This document shows, one piece after another, positions 8,785 to 17,767 of a stretch of 64,000 nucleotides of DNA; position 1 is the first letter of the stretch; each line of letters opens with the position of its first letter. Source of the DNA: Candidatus Baltobacteraceae bacterium (GTDB lineage: Bacteria > Vulcanimicrobiota > Vulcanimicrobiia > Vulcanimicrobiales > Vulcanimicrobiaceae); the NCBI GenBank assembly GCA_035502855.1, contig DATJTX010000016.1, positions 1-64,000 on the forward strand, written 5' to 3'. Position numbers and translations under genes: made by a program. The notes beneath the pieces are model-generated. The model had not been told where the DNA came from. It worked only from the letters and a program-made list of their open reading frames with translations, and ran no database searches.

Positions 8785-10584
8785 ATGCCCGACTCTTTGC
8801 CGCCTAAGGAAACGCTGCCGACGCTGATCCGGCGCGCGCTCGCGGACGATCGTTCCGAAGTCGTCGTCGAGCGTGTGAACCGGTCGTGGACGCCAACCTC
8901 GTCGCAGCGCATGCTCACGCGCGTTCTCGACGTCGCCTGCGCGATTCGCGCCGCGGGACTGCAACAGGGCGATCGCGTCGCGTTGATCGCTCACGATTGC
9001 ATCGATTGGATCGTCGCCGACTTCGCGACGCTCTTCGCGGGCTGCGTGGTCGTGCCGATCTATCCGACGCAGGCGCTCGATCACACCGCGTATATTTTGC
9101 AGCACTCCGAAGCAAAACTGCTCTTCGTCGATGCCGCTGCGACGCTCGAGCGGCTGCGTTCGGGGAATATGACGGTCCCGCAATGCGTCGTGTTCGATGG
9201 CGTGGGAGATGGTTCGCTCGCGGCGTTCGAAGCGCGCGGCGCGGCGATTCGCGTCGCGCATCCGGAGCTGCCGGGCGAATACGAACGCGATCTGCGTCCC
9301 GATGATCTCGCCGTCCTGATCTACACGTCGGGTACGACCGGAGTCCCCAAGGGCGTCATGCTCTCCCACGACAACCTCGGATTCGACGCGCAGTCGGCAC
9401 TGCAGTATGGGATGGAGGGCGAGCACGAGGGCGAGAACGTGCTTTCGGTCTTGCCGTATTCGCACATCTACGAGCACACGATGATCTACATCTACCTGCT
9501 CGAAAAGGTGCGTTACAACATCTGCCACGATCCGAACGATCTGCTGACCGACATGCAGGACGTGCGCCCGAGCTACATGACCAGCGTGCCGCGCATCTTC
9601 GAGCGCATTTTAGCCGGCGTCGAAGGGAAGGCGATGAAGCACGGCGGCTTGCAGGCGCGGCTGGTGCCGTGGGCGATGCGCGTCGGGCGCGACTACATGG
9701 CAGCCAAGACCTTTGGCCCGCCCCCGAGTCCCATGCTCGCGCTGCAGTACGCGATCGCGAAGCGGCTCGTTTTCGACAAATTACGGGCGCTGCTCGGTTT
9801 GGACCGGGTCCGCCATCTGACCAGTGGAAGCGCAAAACTGCACACGGACATCGCGATGACGTTCTTGGCGATGGGTGTGCCGATCATGCAGGGCTACGGG
9901 TTGACCGAAACCTCGCCGGTGATTAGCACGAGCAAACTGGAAGCCAACGAATACGGTGCGGTCGGCAAACCGATTCCCGGCTGCGAGGTGCGCATCGCGC
10001 CGGACGGCGAGGTGCTGGCTCGCGGCCGGAACATCATGCAAGGCTACTACCGCGATCCCGAAGCCACCGCGCAGGCGCTCGCCGACGGTTGGTTCCATAC
10101 GGGTGACATCGGTGAGATCGATGCCGGCGGCTACCTGCACATCACCGATCGCAAAAAAGAAATCTTCAAAACGGCAACCGGCAAGTACGTCTCACCGGCG
10201 CGCGTCGAAACCGAAATCAAGCGTTCCATTTTCGTCGCGCAGGCGATGGTCGTCGGCGATGGCCGGGCGTACCCGGTTGCGCTCATCGTTCCAACCTGGG
10301 ATCTGCTGCGATCGGAGTTGAATCTGCCGGCGATCTCGCCCGAGGAGCTGGCCCGGCGCGACGACGTGCGTGCATTCGTCGCCGCCGAGGTGCGCAAGCA
10401 GACGGCCGATCTCGCAAGCTACGAGCAGGTGCGCTACGTCATCGTGCTTCCGCGCGAGTTCAGCGTGGAGAGCGGCGAACTCTCACCGTCGATGAAGATC
10501 AAGCGGCGCGTGGTCGAGGATCGGTATCAACATCTGATCGACGAGCTGTATTCGACCGAGCAACGGGCCCACTCGCATGCGTGA
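8785..10584 (+). CDS. Long-chain acyl-CoA synthetase (AMP-forming)
   Basis: This 599-residue ANL-superfamily enzyme activates fatty acids with ATP and CoA. The adenylate-binding P-loop YTSGTTGVPKGVML is at about 179-192. Further motifs are QGYGLTETSP (near 370), the GWFHTGD motif (near 435) and the ITDRKKE hinge with the K of KTATGKYVSP. Sequence and length resemble the FadD15-type bacterial synthetases (AMP-dependent synthetase/ligase). It lies 40 bases after comEA and overlaps the following PadR gene by 8 bases, so the regulator may control fatty acid activation. Chain-length preference cannot be told. Confidence 0.93.
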   Translation: MPDSLPPKETLPTLIRRALADDRSEVVVERVNRSWTPTSSQRMLTRVLDVACAIRAAGLQQGDRVALIAHDCIDWIVADFATLFAGCVVVPIYPTQALDHTAYILQHSEAKLLFVDAAATLERLRSGNMTVPQCVVFDGVGDGSLAAFEARGAAIRVAHPELPGEYERDLRPDDLAVLIYTSGTTGVPKGVMLSHDNLGFDAQSALQYGMEGEHEGENVLSVLPYSHIYEHTMIYIYLLEKVRYNICHDPNDLLTDMQDVRPSYMTSVPRIFERILAGVEGKAMKHGGLQARLVPWAMRVGRDYMAAKTFGPPPSPMLALQYAIAKRLVFDKLRALLGLDRVRHLTSGSAKLHTDIAMTFLAMGVPIMQGYGLTETSPVISTSKLEANEYGAVGKPIPGCEVRIAPDGEVLARGRNIMQGYYRDPEATAQALADGWFHTGDIGEIDAGGYLHITDRKKEIFKTATGKYVSPARVETEIKRSIFVAQAMVVGDGRAYPVALIVPTWDLLRSELNLPAISPEELARRDDVRAFVAAEVRKQTADLASYEQVRYVIVLPREFSVESGELSPSMKIKRRVVEDRYQHLIDELYSTEQRAHSHA

Positions 10585-11014
10585 TCCGTTGGCGATGAGC
10601 GCGCCGTCCTCGCGCCGTGTCGACGACGTCATCCGGGGCCCGATCAAGAGCAAAACGATTTTTCCGGTACTGCTGCTGCATCTCATCCACGAGCAGCCCG
10701 ATCACGGTTACGGGTTGATGCAGCGTATCGAGTCGATTTGCGGTGACCTCGTGGCGGTCAATACGAACAAGATCTATCCGCTGCTGCGGCGGCTGGAAGA
10801 GCGCGGGTTCGTTTCGGCGACCTGGGATCACCCCACCAAACGCTCGCGCCGCGTCTACTCGATCACCGCGACCGGTGAGGAGCGTCTGGCCAAGATCAAG
10901 GGTGCGATGCTGCCGTACCTCGACTCGATCGAACGCGCAGTGCTCAGGCTCAAGAAACGTCTGTACCAGCCGATGAGCGCACATGCCGTTTCTCGTGCTC
11001 GTCCGTCCGCGTGA
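10577..11014 (+). CDS. PadR-family transcriptional regulator
   Basis: The 145-residue protein contains a winged helix-turn-helix of the PadR type: LLHLIHEQPDHGYGLMQRIE followed by NTNKIYPLLRRLEERGFV and a wing ending RRVYSITATGEERL. A short helical tail follows. PadR proteins usually repress stress, efflux or lipid genes and respond to small ligands. Its start overlaps the end of the acyl-CoA synthetase gene by 8 bases, so the two are co-transcribed and the likely target is this operon. An internal ATG at 10595 is an alternative start. The ligand is unknown. Confidence 0.9.
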   Translation: MRDPLAMSAPSSRRVDDVIRGPIKSKTIFPVLLLHLIHEQPDHGYGLMQRIESICGDLVAVNTNKIYPLLRRLEERGFVSATWDHPTKRSRRVYSITATGEERLAKIKGAMLPYLDSIERAVLRLKKRLYQPMSAHAVSRARPSA

Positions 11015-11073
11015 ATGATGCCATGATCGTGGCCTGAAGGAAGCCGGGCACGCGCGCACGATCATACCCCGAT

Positions 11074-12639
11074 ATGAATCGCGCGCTTTTACTGTTGCTG
11101 CTCGCGGTGCTCGTCGGCACGAGCGCGGTCGCTCATGCCGCCGACGCGCCGCAAAAGACGCAGCCCTCGGCCGAGAGGAAAATGGTCCCTTCGGAGCCGG
11201 GCGGCTTCCCGGACTCCGTCACCAGCCACTCGATCGTGATCGACGGAAAGACGATCGCGTACTCGACGCGAGCCGGCCTGATCACGATCAAGGATCAGAA
11301 CGGCCGGCCGATGGGGACGATGTTCTACACCGCCGACGTCGCCGACGGCGCCAACCCGCTCACGCGCCCCGTAACCTTCATCTATAATGGCGGGCCGGGA
11401 AGCTCGACGATGTGGCTTCGCATGGGCTCGATCGGCCCGATGCGCGTGCTGGCGGCGAACGGACAGCCGTCGGGGCCTCCGCCGTATCGCATCGAGAGCA
11501 ACCCGTACAGCCTGCTCGATAAGAGCGATCTCGTCTTCATCGACATGCCGGACTCCGGGTTCGGCCGAATCGTCCCAGGAAAAGAAAAGGAATTTTTCGG
11601 CGTCGATCAGGACGTGAAGGCGTTCGGACAGTTCATCGACACGTATATCTCGCGATTCGACCGCTGGAACTCGCCGAAGTTTCTCTTCGGCGAAAGCTAC
11701 GGAACGACGCGTTCGGCAGCCCTTGCCGATTATCTCTTGCAGCACGGCATCGCGCTCAACGGCGTCGTACTGCAATCGTCGATTCTGAACTTCGGTCTCG
11801 ACTTCACCAGCGGTGTGCCGATCGGCGGCGGCGATTGGCCGTACGTACTCTATCTTCCGACCGAGGCGGCGACCGCGTGGTATCACAACGCGATCCCCAA
11901 CCGCCCGGCCGATCTCGCCTCGTTCGTCAACACGGTCGAACAATTTGCGATGGGCGAATACCTCGACGCGCTCTATCGCGGCGACAAGATTTCAAACGCC
12001 GAGCGCGACGACGTCATCCGGAAATTGAGCGCCTATCTCGGCCTCTCGCCGCAATACATCAGTGAATCGAATCTACGCGTTCCGTACACGCGCTTTCAGG
12101 CACAACTCTTGCGCAATCAAGGTGAGGTGATCGGGAGGCTCGACGCGCGCTACACGACGTGGACCACCGACCGCGCGAGCGAAGAAGGGCCGCCATGGGA
12201 TCCGACCGACTCGTCGATCGACGGTCCGTACACGACCGCGATCAATCAGTATCTGCGCGTCGATCTCAAGTACAATCCGCCGATCCCATATCGCGCGGAG
12301 ATCTACGATATCATTTACGGCCCGGATTTCTCGAACGCGGACGGGTGGGACTTCGCTCATAACGGCCGCTACCCAACCAACGTCGCTCCCGACCTCGCCG
12401 ACGCGATGACGCAGAACCCGATGCTCAAGGTCTTCTCGGCCAACGGATACTTCGATTTCGCGACGCCCTTCTTCGCGACACAGTACACGCTCGAACATTT
12501 GAATCTATCACCCACGCTGGAGAGCAACATTACTTTCGGATTCTATCATTCCGGACACATGATCTACTTGAGCACTCCGGCTTTGGCGCAATACAAAGCC
12601 GATCTTGCGCGCTGGTATGACAGCGCGACCGGACGCTAG
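11074..12639 (+). CDS. Secreted S10-family serine carboxypeptidase-like protein, first of a pair
   Basis: The 521-residue product has a signal peptide (residues 1-22, ending VAHAA). An S10 alpha/beta-hydrolase follows: NGGPGSST (oxyanion region, near 105-112), the nucleophile elbow GESYG with Ser208, Asp461 in NGYFDFATP and His495 in SGHMIYL, so the catalytic triad is complete. S10 enzymes remove C-terminal residues from peptides, usually at acidic pH. The protein is probably exported to the periplasm or outside. A paralogue starts 11 bases downstream, so the two are an operon and a tandem duplication. It may feed on peptides; substrate preference is unknown. Confidence 0.9.
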   Translation: MNRALLLLLLAVLVGTSAVAHAADAPQKTQPSAERKMVPSEPGGFPDSVTSHSIVIDGKTIAYSTRAGLITIKDQNGRPMGTMFYTADVADGANPLTRPVTFIYNGGPGSSTMWLRMGSIGPMRVLAANGQPSGPPPYRIESNPYSLLDKSDLVFIDMPDSGFGRIVPGKEKEFFGVDQDVKAFGQFIDTYISRFDRWNSPKFLFGESYGTTRSAALADYLLQHGIALNGVVLQSSILNFGLDFTSGVPIGGGDWPYVLYLPTEAATAWYHNAIPNRPADLASFVNTVEQFAMGEYLDALYRGDKISNAERDDVIRKLSAYLGLSPQYISESNLRVPYTRFQAQLLRNQGEVIGRLDARYTTWTTDRASEEGPPWDPTDSSIDGPYTTAINQYLRVDLKYNPPIPYRAEIYDIIYGPDFSNADGWDFAHNGRYPTNVAPDLADAMTQNPMLKVFSANGYFDFATPFFATQYTLEHLNLSPTLESNITFGFYHSGHMIYLSTPALAQYKADLARWYDSATGR

Positions 12640-12649
12640 GAGGCGCACG

Positions 12650-14176
12650 ATGAAAATCACTCGTTCGATTTGCGCCTTGCTGGCAGCTGCGTTTCTCGTG
12701 GCGGCCGCGCCGGCGCCCAAACCCTCGCCCACGATCGCTCCCGCACCATATACGCCGGATGCGGTGACGCATCACGTCGTGACCGTTGCCGGCCGGCGCA
12801 TCGCCTACACCGCCCGCGCCGGAACGATCGTGCTGCACGATCCGGTCACGAACGACGAGACCGGGCGAATGTTCTACGTCGCCTACACGAAGGACGGCGC
12901 GAATCCCGCCCGGCGGCCGGTGACGTTCTTCTACAACGGCGGTCCGGGAAGCTCGACGATCTGGCTGCACATGGGCTCGTTCGCGCCCGTGCGCGTGCAC
13001 GTGACCAACGGCGCACCGACCGGCCCGGCGCCGTATCAGCTGCTTCCGAATCAGTACAGCTTGATCGACGTAACCGACGAAGTTTTCATCGACGCGCCCA
13101 ACACCGGCTACAGCCGCGTCTACGGCGCCGGCAAGCCGTCGGATTTCATGGGCGTCGATCAGGACGGCCGCGCCTTCACGCAATTCATCGAGCGGTACAT
13201 CTCGCGATTCGGCCGCTGGAATTCGCCGAAGTTTCTATTCGGCGAGAGCTACGGAACGACGCGCGATTGCGTGCTCGTGAACATGTTGCAGCAAGCGGGC
13301 GTCGAGATGAGCGGCGTCGTTCTGCAATCCTCGATCTTGAACTTCAATCTGGGCGGACTCGCCGGCGGTAATCCGGTGGGCGGCGGGGACTGGGGCTTCG
13401 TGCTCTACTTCCCGACCGAGGCGGCGACCGCGTGGTATCACCATAAGGCCGGCGCCGGAGCGTCGTTGGCGAACTTCGTTCGCGGTGCCGAGCAGTTCGC
13501 CAGCACAACCTACCTGCACGATCTGGCGATGGGCTCGAACTTGGCTGCGGGCGAGTTCAACGCCGACGTCGCGCGCATGCACTATTACCTGGGGCTTTCG
13601 GAAACGTACATTCGTGACTCGAACCTGCGGGTTCCGTACTTCCGCTATCTCAAGGAGCTGCTGCGCGGGGACAACACGCTGATCGGCCGCTACGACGCCC
13701 GCTACGAAACTTACTCGACCGATCAGCTCTCGAACTACCCCGACTGGGATCCGTCGGACGTCGGCATCGACGGCGCGTTCGTCGGCGCCTTCCACAGCTA
13801 CATCACCGGAACGCTCCACTACGATTCGCTGATTCCCTACCGCCCGGTCTCGTACGGCGGCCTGCTCGGCGCGAGGTGGGACTTCCACCACAACGGCGAC
13901 GATCCGCCTACCAACGTCGCACCCGACCTCGCCGACGCGATGACGCAGAATCCGCACTTGCAGGTTTTCTCGGCGAACGGATACTTCGACTTCGCAACGC
14001 CGTTCTTCGCGACCGAATACACGCTCAACCACCTCGGCCTCGCACCGCCGCTGCAGCGCAACATCACGTTCGGGTTCTATCAATCAGGTCACATGATCTA
14101 CCTGAACCCGAACGCGCTGGTCGCTTACCGCAACGATCTGGTGCGCTGGTACGACGCGACGCTGGCGGGCCGGTGA
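12650..14176 (+). CDS. Secreted S10-family serine carboxypeptidase-like protein, second of a pair
   Basis: The ATG at 12650 has an AGGAGG site 6 bases before it and opens a signal peptide (residues 1-20, ending AAAPAP), giving 508 residues. The same motifs as in the preceding gene are present: NGGPGSST, GESYGTTRDC with the serine nucleophile, NGYFDFATPFF with the aspartate, and QSGHMIYL with the histidine. The two proteins align along their whole length but differ at many positions, so the duplication is old and the pair may differ in substrate range. The gene converges with the large BNR-repeat gene, whose stop lies 12 bases away. Confidence 0.9.
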   Translation: MKITRSICALLAAAFLVAAAPAPKPSPTIAPAPYTPDAVTHHVVTVAGRRIAYTARAGTIVLHDPVTNDETGRMFYVAYTKDGANPARRPVTFFYNGGPGSSTIWLHMGSFAPVRVHVTNGAPTGPAPYQLLPNQYSLIDVTDEVFIDAPNTGYSRVYGAGKPSDFMGVDQDGRAFTQFIERYISRFGRWNSPKFLFGESYGTTRDCVLVNMLQQAGVEMSGVVLQSSILNFNLGGLAGGNPVGGGDWGFVLYFPTEAATAWYHHKAGAGASLANFVRGAEQFASTTYLHDLAMGSNLAAGEFNADVARMHYYLGLSETYIRDSNLRVPYFRYLKELLRGDNTLIGRYDARYETYSTDQLSNYPDWDPSDVGIDGAFVGAFHSYITGTLHYDSLIPYRPVSYGGLLGARWDFHHNGDDPPTNVAPDLADAMTQNPHLQVFSANGYFDFATPFFATEYTLNHLGLAPPLQRNITFGFYQSGHMIYLNPNALVAYRNDLVRWYDATLAGR

Positions 14177-14187
14177 CGCGGCCGTCG

Positions 14188-17100
14188 CTAGAGCTTCCCC
14201 AATTTCGCGATCGTCTGATCGAGTGAACGAGTGAGGATGCCGTATCCGGCGCGCTGATCGTGCGTCGGTGCGGCATCCGCGCTTTCCACCGCCCCTTCGA
14301 GCGCGCTGAACGATCGGGCGAGAAAACGCAGCGAGGTGAAGTCGGTCGCCGGTTTTCCGACCGAGTCGTCCGGGTCGCCGGGAGGCCGCTCGCCAAGGAT
14401 GTCGCGCCGCACCGACGCTGCAACCGTGGAAGGCAATTTACCCCCGGCAAGCAGCGCGTGCGCATGCTTTTGCGCGGCACTGATTTGCGCGAGCCGATCT
14501 TCGATCGCGTTGGCAAAATCGTACTGAGCCCAGAGATCGGCGTTCGTCGCGTTCGTGCGCGGATCGCGCGCGAGCGTGACTTTGCGCGAGAAGGTGTGAC
14601 CGTCGACCCTCAGCTGCACCGTGTAGACGCCCGGCGGCGCGAGCGGTCCGCCGTCGCGACGGGTGGAGAAATCCCATACGAACCGGTGCGCGCCCGGATC
14701 GGTATTCACGGTCACCGGCTTGGGAATCCAGCGCGGCGCGATGTCGACGGTCGAGGGATCGATGATCGTGGGTTTGTCCGCGCTCGAGTAGCGCCGGACC
14801 ACATTGCCGTGCGGACCGATGAAGGTGAGCACGACCGCGGTCGACGGCGCGCCGTGCAGGTAGTAGTCCACGTACATGCCGAGCGGCGGATTGGGAGCTT
14901 GCGGATCGTCGGGCTGGATCGGCGTACCTTCATCCGCGATTCCGCCTCCGACGCCGCCGGCGCGGAACATGCGGTAGGTGTAGCGCGGCGTGAACAGATA
15001 GTTCCCTGCGGCGTTCACCGCACGTGCCATCTCACGCAAGGGCTCGATGTCGTCCATGATCCACATCGATCGTCCATGCGTCGCGAGCACGAGGTCACCG
15101 GCGTGCACGTCGATGTCGCGTACCGAAGTCACCGGCAGATTCCGCTGCAGCGGCTGCCAGTGCGCGCCGTCGTCAAACGAGACGTACACGCCGAACTCGG
15201 TGCCGGCATAGAGGAGGCTGCGCACCGTCGGGTCGGCGCGTACGACGCGCACGAAGGAGCCGTCGGGAATACCGTTCACGATCGCGTGCCAGTGCGCCCC
15301 GCCGTCTCTGGTCTCGTAGATGTAGGGACGGTCGTCTTCGAGGCGGTGCCGGTCCACTGCGATGTACGCCGTGTTGCGATCGAGGCGAGAGGCCTCGATG
15401 ATACCAACCTTGCTCCACGGCCGCAGTTGCGGCGGCGTGATGTTTTTCCACTGGACGCCGCCGTCGCGGGTGATCCACACGCGGCCGTCGTCGGTGCCGG
15501 CCCAAAGCGTTTTGGCATCGAAGGGCGAGGGCGCGAGCGCATAGACGACGCCGCGCCGCGGCTGGCCGCTGTTGTCGGCGAGCGTTGCGGGGTCGAGATT
15601 GGACGGCTGATCCTCGCTGGCCGGGCCGGTAAGATCCGGGCTGATGATCGTCCATGTTTTTCCGGCGTCGCGTGATGCAAAGATCTGCTGGCGCGCGGTG
15701 TAGAGCGTACGATCGACCGGCGAGACGACCAGCGGCAGCGTCCACGTGTGGCGCCAGACGCGATCGGGATAGGCCGTCTGCGGATCGATGTTTTGCTCCC
15801 AACCGGTCGCGAGGTCCTCATACGTGACCGTGTCGCTGCCGCCGAAGAGTTTGCCGGGATGACTGGGATCGGGCGCGATGTAGCCGTTTTCGCCCCCGAC
15901 GTCGATCGGGCGCCAATCCATGAAGGAAATATTCTGGTGAATCGATTGACTCGGCACCGCGATTGCGCCCGAGTCTTGCTGCGCGCCGTAGACCCAGTAC
16001 GGAAAGCGATTGTCCGTGATGACGTGATAGAGCTGCGCCGTCGGCTGGTTGTACCACGAACTCCACGTCTTCGCACCGTCGAGCGAAACCGTTACCCCTT
16101 GATCGCTCCCCAAGATCATGTGCGTCGGATCGTCGGGATTGATCCAGAGCGTGTGGTAATCGTCGCCGCCCGGTGAACCTTTGATGGCGACGAACGTCTT
16201 GCCGCCGTCGGTGGAACGGTAGGTCGCCGTATCCATCACGTACACGACGTCGGGATTTTTCGGGTCGGCGGTGATGCGGCCGAAATACCAGCCGCGCTGC
16301 CAGAGCCGCTGCTGCGCTTGGCCGCCCGCCATGTGCGCCCATGTCCGGCCGCCGTCCTCCGAGCGGTAGATGCCGCCGGCGGCAACGTTCGGACCGGTAT
16401 CGACTTGCGCGTAGACACGCGACGGATCGCTCGGCGAGACCGCGACGCCGATGCGGCCGACGCGTTTGGGCAGTCCGTTCGTGAGCTGCGTCCACGTCTT
16501 ACCGCCGTCGGTCGTCTTGTACAGACCGCCGCCCGGACCGTTCGAGGGCGGATAGGTGTTCCACGGTGGACGGCGCGTTTGCCACAGCGCCGCGTACACG
16601 ACGTCGGGATGTTGGGGGTCGATCGAAAGCGAGATCGCTCCGGTGTTCTCGTTTTTGTACAGAACTTTTGTCCACGTTTTGCCGCCGTCGGTCGTTTTGA
16701 ACACGCCCCGCTCCGCGTTCGGGCCGTATTGATGGCCCAGTGCGGCGACGTACACGACGTTGGCATCGCGCGGATCGATGGCGATCGAGCCGATTTGACG
16801 CGTGTCGTCCAGACCGATGTGCGACCACGTCTTCCCGCCGTCAACCGACTTGTACATGCCGTTGCCGTGCGCGATGTCGGAGCGCATGTCCGACTCGCCG
16901 CTGCCGACGTAGATCGTGCGTACGTCACTCGGCGCTACGGCAATCGACCCGATCGAAGCGACGTCCTCACCGTCGAAGATCGGGTTCCAAGTGCGCCCGG
17001 CATTCGTACTCTCCCACACGCCGCCGTCAACCGCTCCGAAATAATAATGGTCCGGCTGACCGGGGACGCCGGTAACCGCGAGCACGCGCCCGCCGCGGAA

Positions 17101-17241
17101 TGGACCGATGAGGCGCCATGAGAGCGATGTGAGGTACGAGCTGTCGACGTGTGCCAATCCTGTGGCCGGTGTTGATGCACCAAGCGCACCCGTCGAAAGC
17201 ATGAAAAGCGCGGCAAGCGCAAGGCAAAGTGAGCGTCGCAT
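14188..17241 (-). CDS. Secreted BNR/sortilin-type beta-propeller protein
   Basis: The 1017-residue product has a signal peptide (1-22). A very long run of BNR/Asp-box repeats follows, of the form S-DGG-TW (for example STNAGRTWNPI, KTTDGGKTWT, RSEDGGRTWAH, VSFDDGAHWQP), spread over about residues 40-720. This is the VPS10/sortilin-like fold of two or more beta-propellers that bacterial annotations often call glycosyl hydrolase without proof of activity. A C-terminal region (about 780-1017) resembles the FlgD-like Ig and helical tail found in this group (RFVWDFSTRRDGGPLAPPGVYTVQL). It is secreted and possibly involved in binding or processing peptides, given the two carboxypeptidases beside it. 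Enzyme activity is not demonstrated by the sequence. Confidence 0.85.
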   Translation of the reverse strand: MRRSLCLALAALFMLSTGALGASTPATGLAHVDSSYLTSLSWRLIGPFRGGRVLAVTGVPGQPDHYYFGAVDGGVWESTNAGRTWNPIFDGEDVASIGSIAVAPSDVRTIYVGSGESDMRSDIAHGNGMYKSVDGGKTWSHIGLDDTRQIGSIAIDPRDANVVYVAALGHQYGPNAERGVFKTTDGGKTWTKVLYKNENTGAISLSIDPQHPDVVYAALWQTRRPPWNTYPPSNGPGGGLYKTTDGGKTWTQLTNGLPKRVGRIGVAVSPSDPSRVYAQVDTGPNVAAGGIYRSEDGGRTWAHMAGGQAQQRLWQRGWYFGRITADPKNPDVVYVMDTATYRSTDGGKTFVAIKGSPGGDDYHTLWINPDDPTHMILGSDQGVTVSLDGAKTWSSWYNQPTAQLYHVITDNRFPYWVYGAQQDSGAIAVPSQSIHQNISFMDWRPIDVGGENGYIAPDPSHPGKLFGGSDTVTYEDLATGWEQNIDPQTAYPDRVWRHTWTLPLVVSPVDRTLYTARQQIFASRDAGKTWTIISPDLTGPASEDQPSNLDPATLADNSGQPRRGVVYALAPSPFDAKTLWAGTDDGRVWITRDGGVQWKNITPPQLRPWSKVGIIEASRLDRNTAYIAVDRHRLEDDRPYIYETRDGGAHWHAIVNGIPDGSFVRVVRADPTVRSLLYAGTEFGVYVSFDDGAHWQPLQRNLPVTSVRDIDVHAGDLVLATHGRSMWIMDDIEPLREMARAVNAAGNYLFTPRYTYRMFRAGGVGGGIADEGTPIQPDDPQAPNPPLGMYVDYYLHGAPSTAVVLTFIGPHGNVVRRYSSADKPTIIDPSTVDIAPRWIPKPVTVNTDPGAHRFVWDFSTRRDGGPLAPPGVYTVQLRVDGHTFSRKVTLARDPRTNATNADLWAQYDFANAIEDRLAQISAAQKHAHALLAGGKLPSTVAASVRRDILGERPPGDPDDSVGKPATDFTSLRFLARSFSALEGAVESADAAPTHDQRAGYGILTRSLDQTIAKLGKL

Positions 17242-17283
17242 ACATGCAGCTACTCTGCGCCGTTTTCAGAAGCCTTTCCACGG

Positions 17284-17317
17284 GTAAGACAAGCAGCGTC
17301 TTACTCGTTTTTCTTTT
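17284..17317 (+). terminator. Terminator-like hairpin in the leader of the small secreted protein gene
   Basis: A perfect 7-bp stem (GTAAGAC at 17284-17290 and GTCTTAC at 17298-17304, loop AAGCAGC) is followed by a T-rich run (17308-17317). It reads as an intrinsic terminator on the plus strand, but the gene before it on that strand ended 3.1 kb earlier and a gene begins 15 bases after. It could be a leader attenuator, or it could block stray transcription. Confidence 0.5.
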
Positions 17318-17332
17318 AATAAGGACGGCAAC

Positions 17333-17677
17333 ATGACGAAGACCCGCCTATTTTTCCGCAGTGCGGCAATTGCGGCTTGCGTTGGGATCGGCAGCTCCCT
17401 GGCGACGCCGGTCGTCGCCGCGGCCAACACGGCTTCAACCGCCGCCGCGATCGCGATCGCCGCGATCGTCGGCACGCTCATCTACGATTCAACCCAGCAT
17501 CAGTACTATTATGTCAACGGCGGTCATCGCCATTACGTCAACAACGCGACGGCACAGGCGTGGTACCAGCATCAAGATCCGAAGTGGTATCGCGCGCATC
17601 AATCTGATTTCCAGCGCAACCCCGCGAAATTCGATCGCGACTTTCGCAGCTCACACCATCCGCCGCACCACCCCTAG
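17333..17677 (+). CDS. Small secreted His/Tyr-rich protein of unknown function
   Basis: The product has 114 residues. A signal peptide covers about 1-30 (cleavage near VVAAAN), and a second hydrophobic stretch (TAAAIAIAAIVGTLI) follows it, so the protein may stay membrane-attached. The rest is rich in His, Tyr, Gln and Asn (HQYYYVNGGHRHYVNN) and ends in a histidine/proline tail (SSHHPPHHP) that could bind metal. AAGGAC precedes the ATG, supporting the start. A terminator-like hairpin lies just upstream. No known family is recognised. The next gene encodes another secreted protein and may be co-expressed. Confidence 0.75.
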   Translation: MTKTRLFFRSAAIAACVGIGSSLATPVVAAANTASTAAAIAIAAIVGTLIYDSTQHQYYYVNGGHRHYVNNATAQAWYQHQDPKWYRAHQSDFQRNPAKFDRDFRSSHHPPHHP

Positions 17678-17767
17678 GCGGCTTTATCAGCCATCTTTCA
17701 TGCAATCAGGCGACTTCTTATCAGGTCCGGAGCGTACGCTCGGGTTGAAGATACGAGGTGAGTCAGC

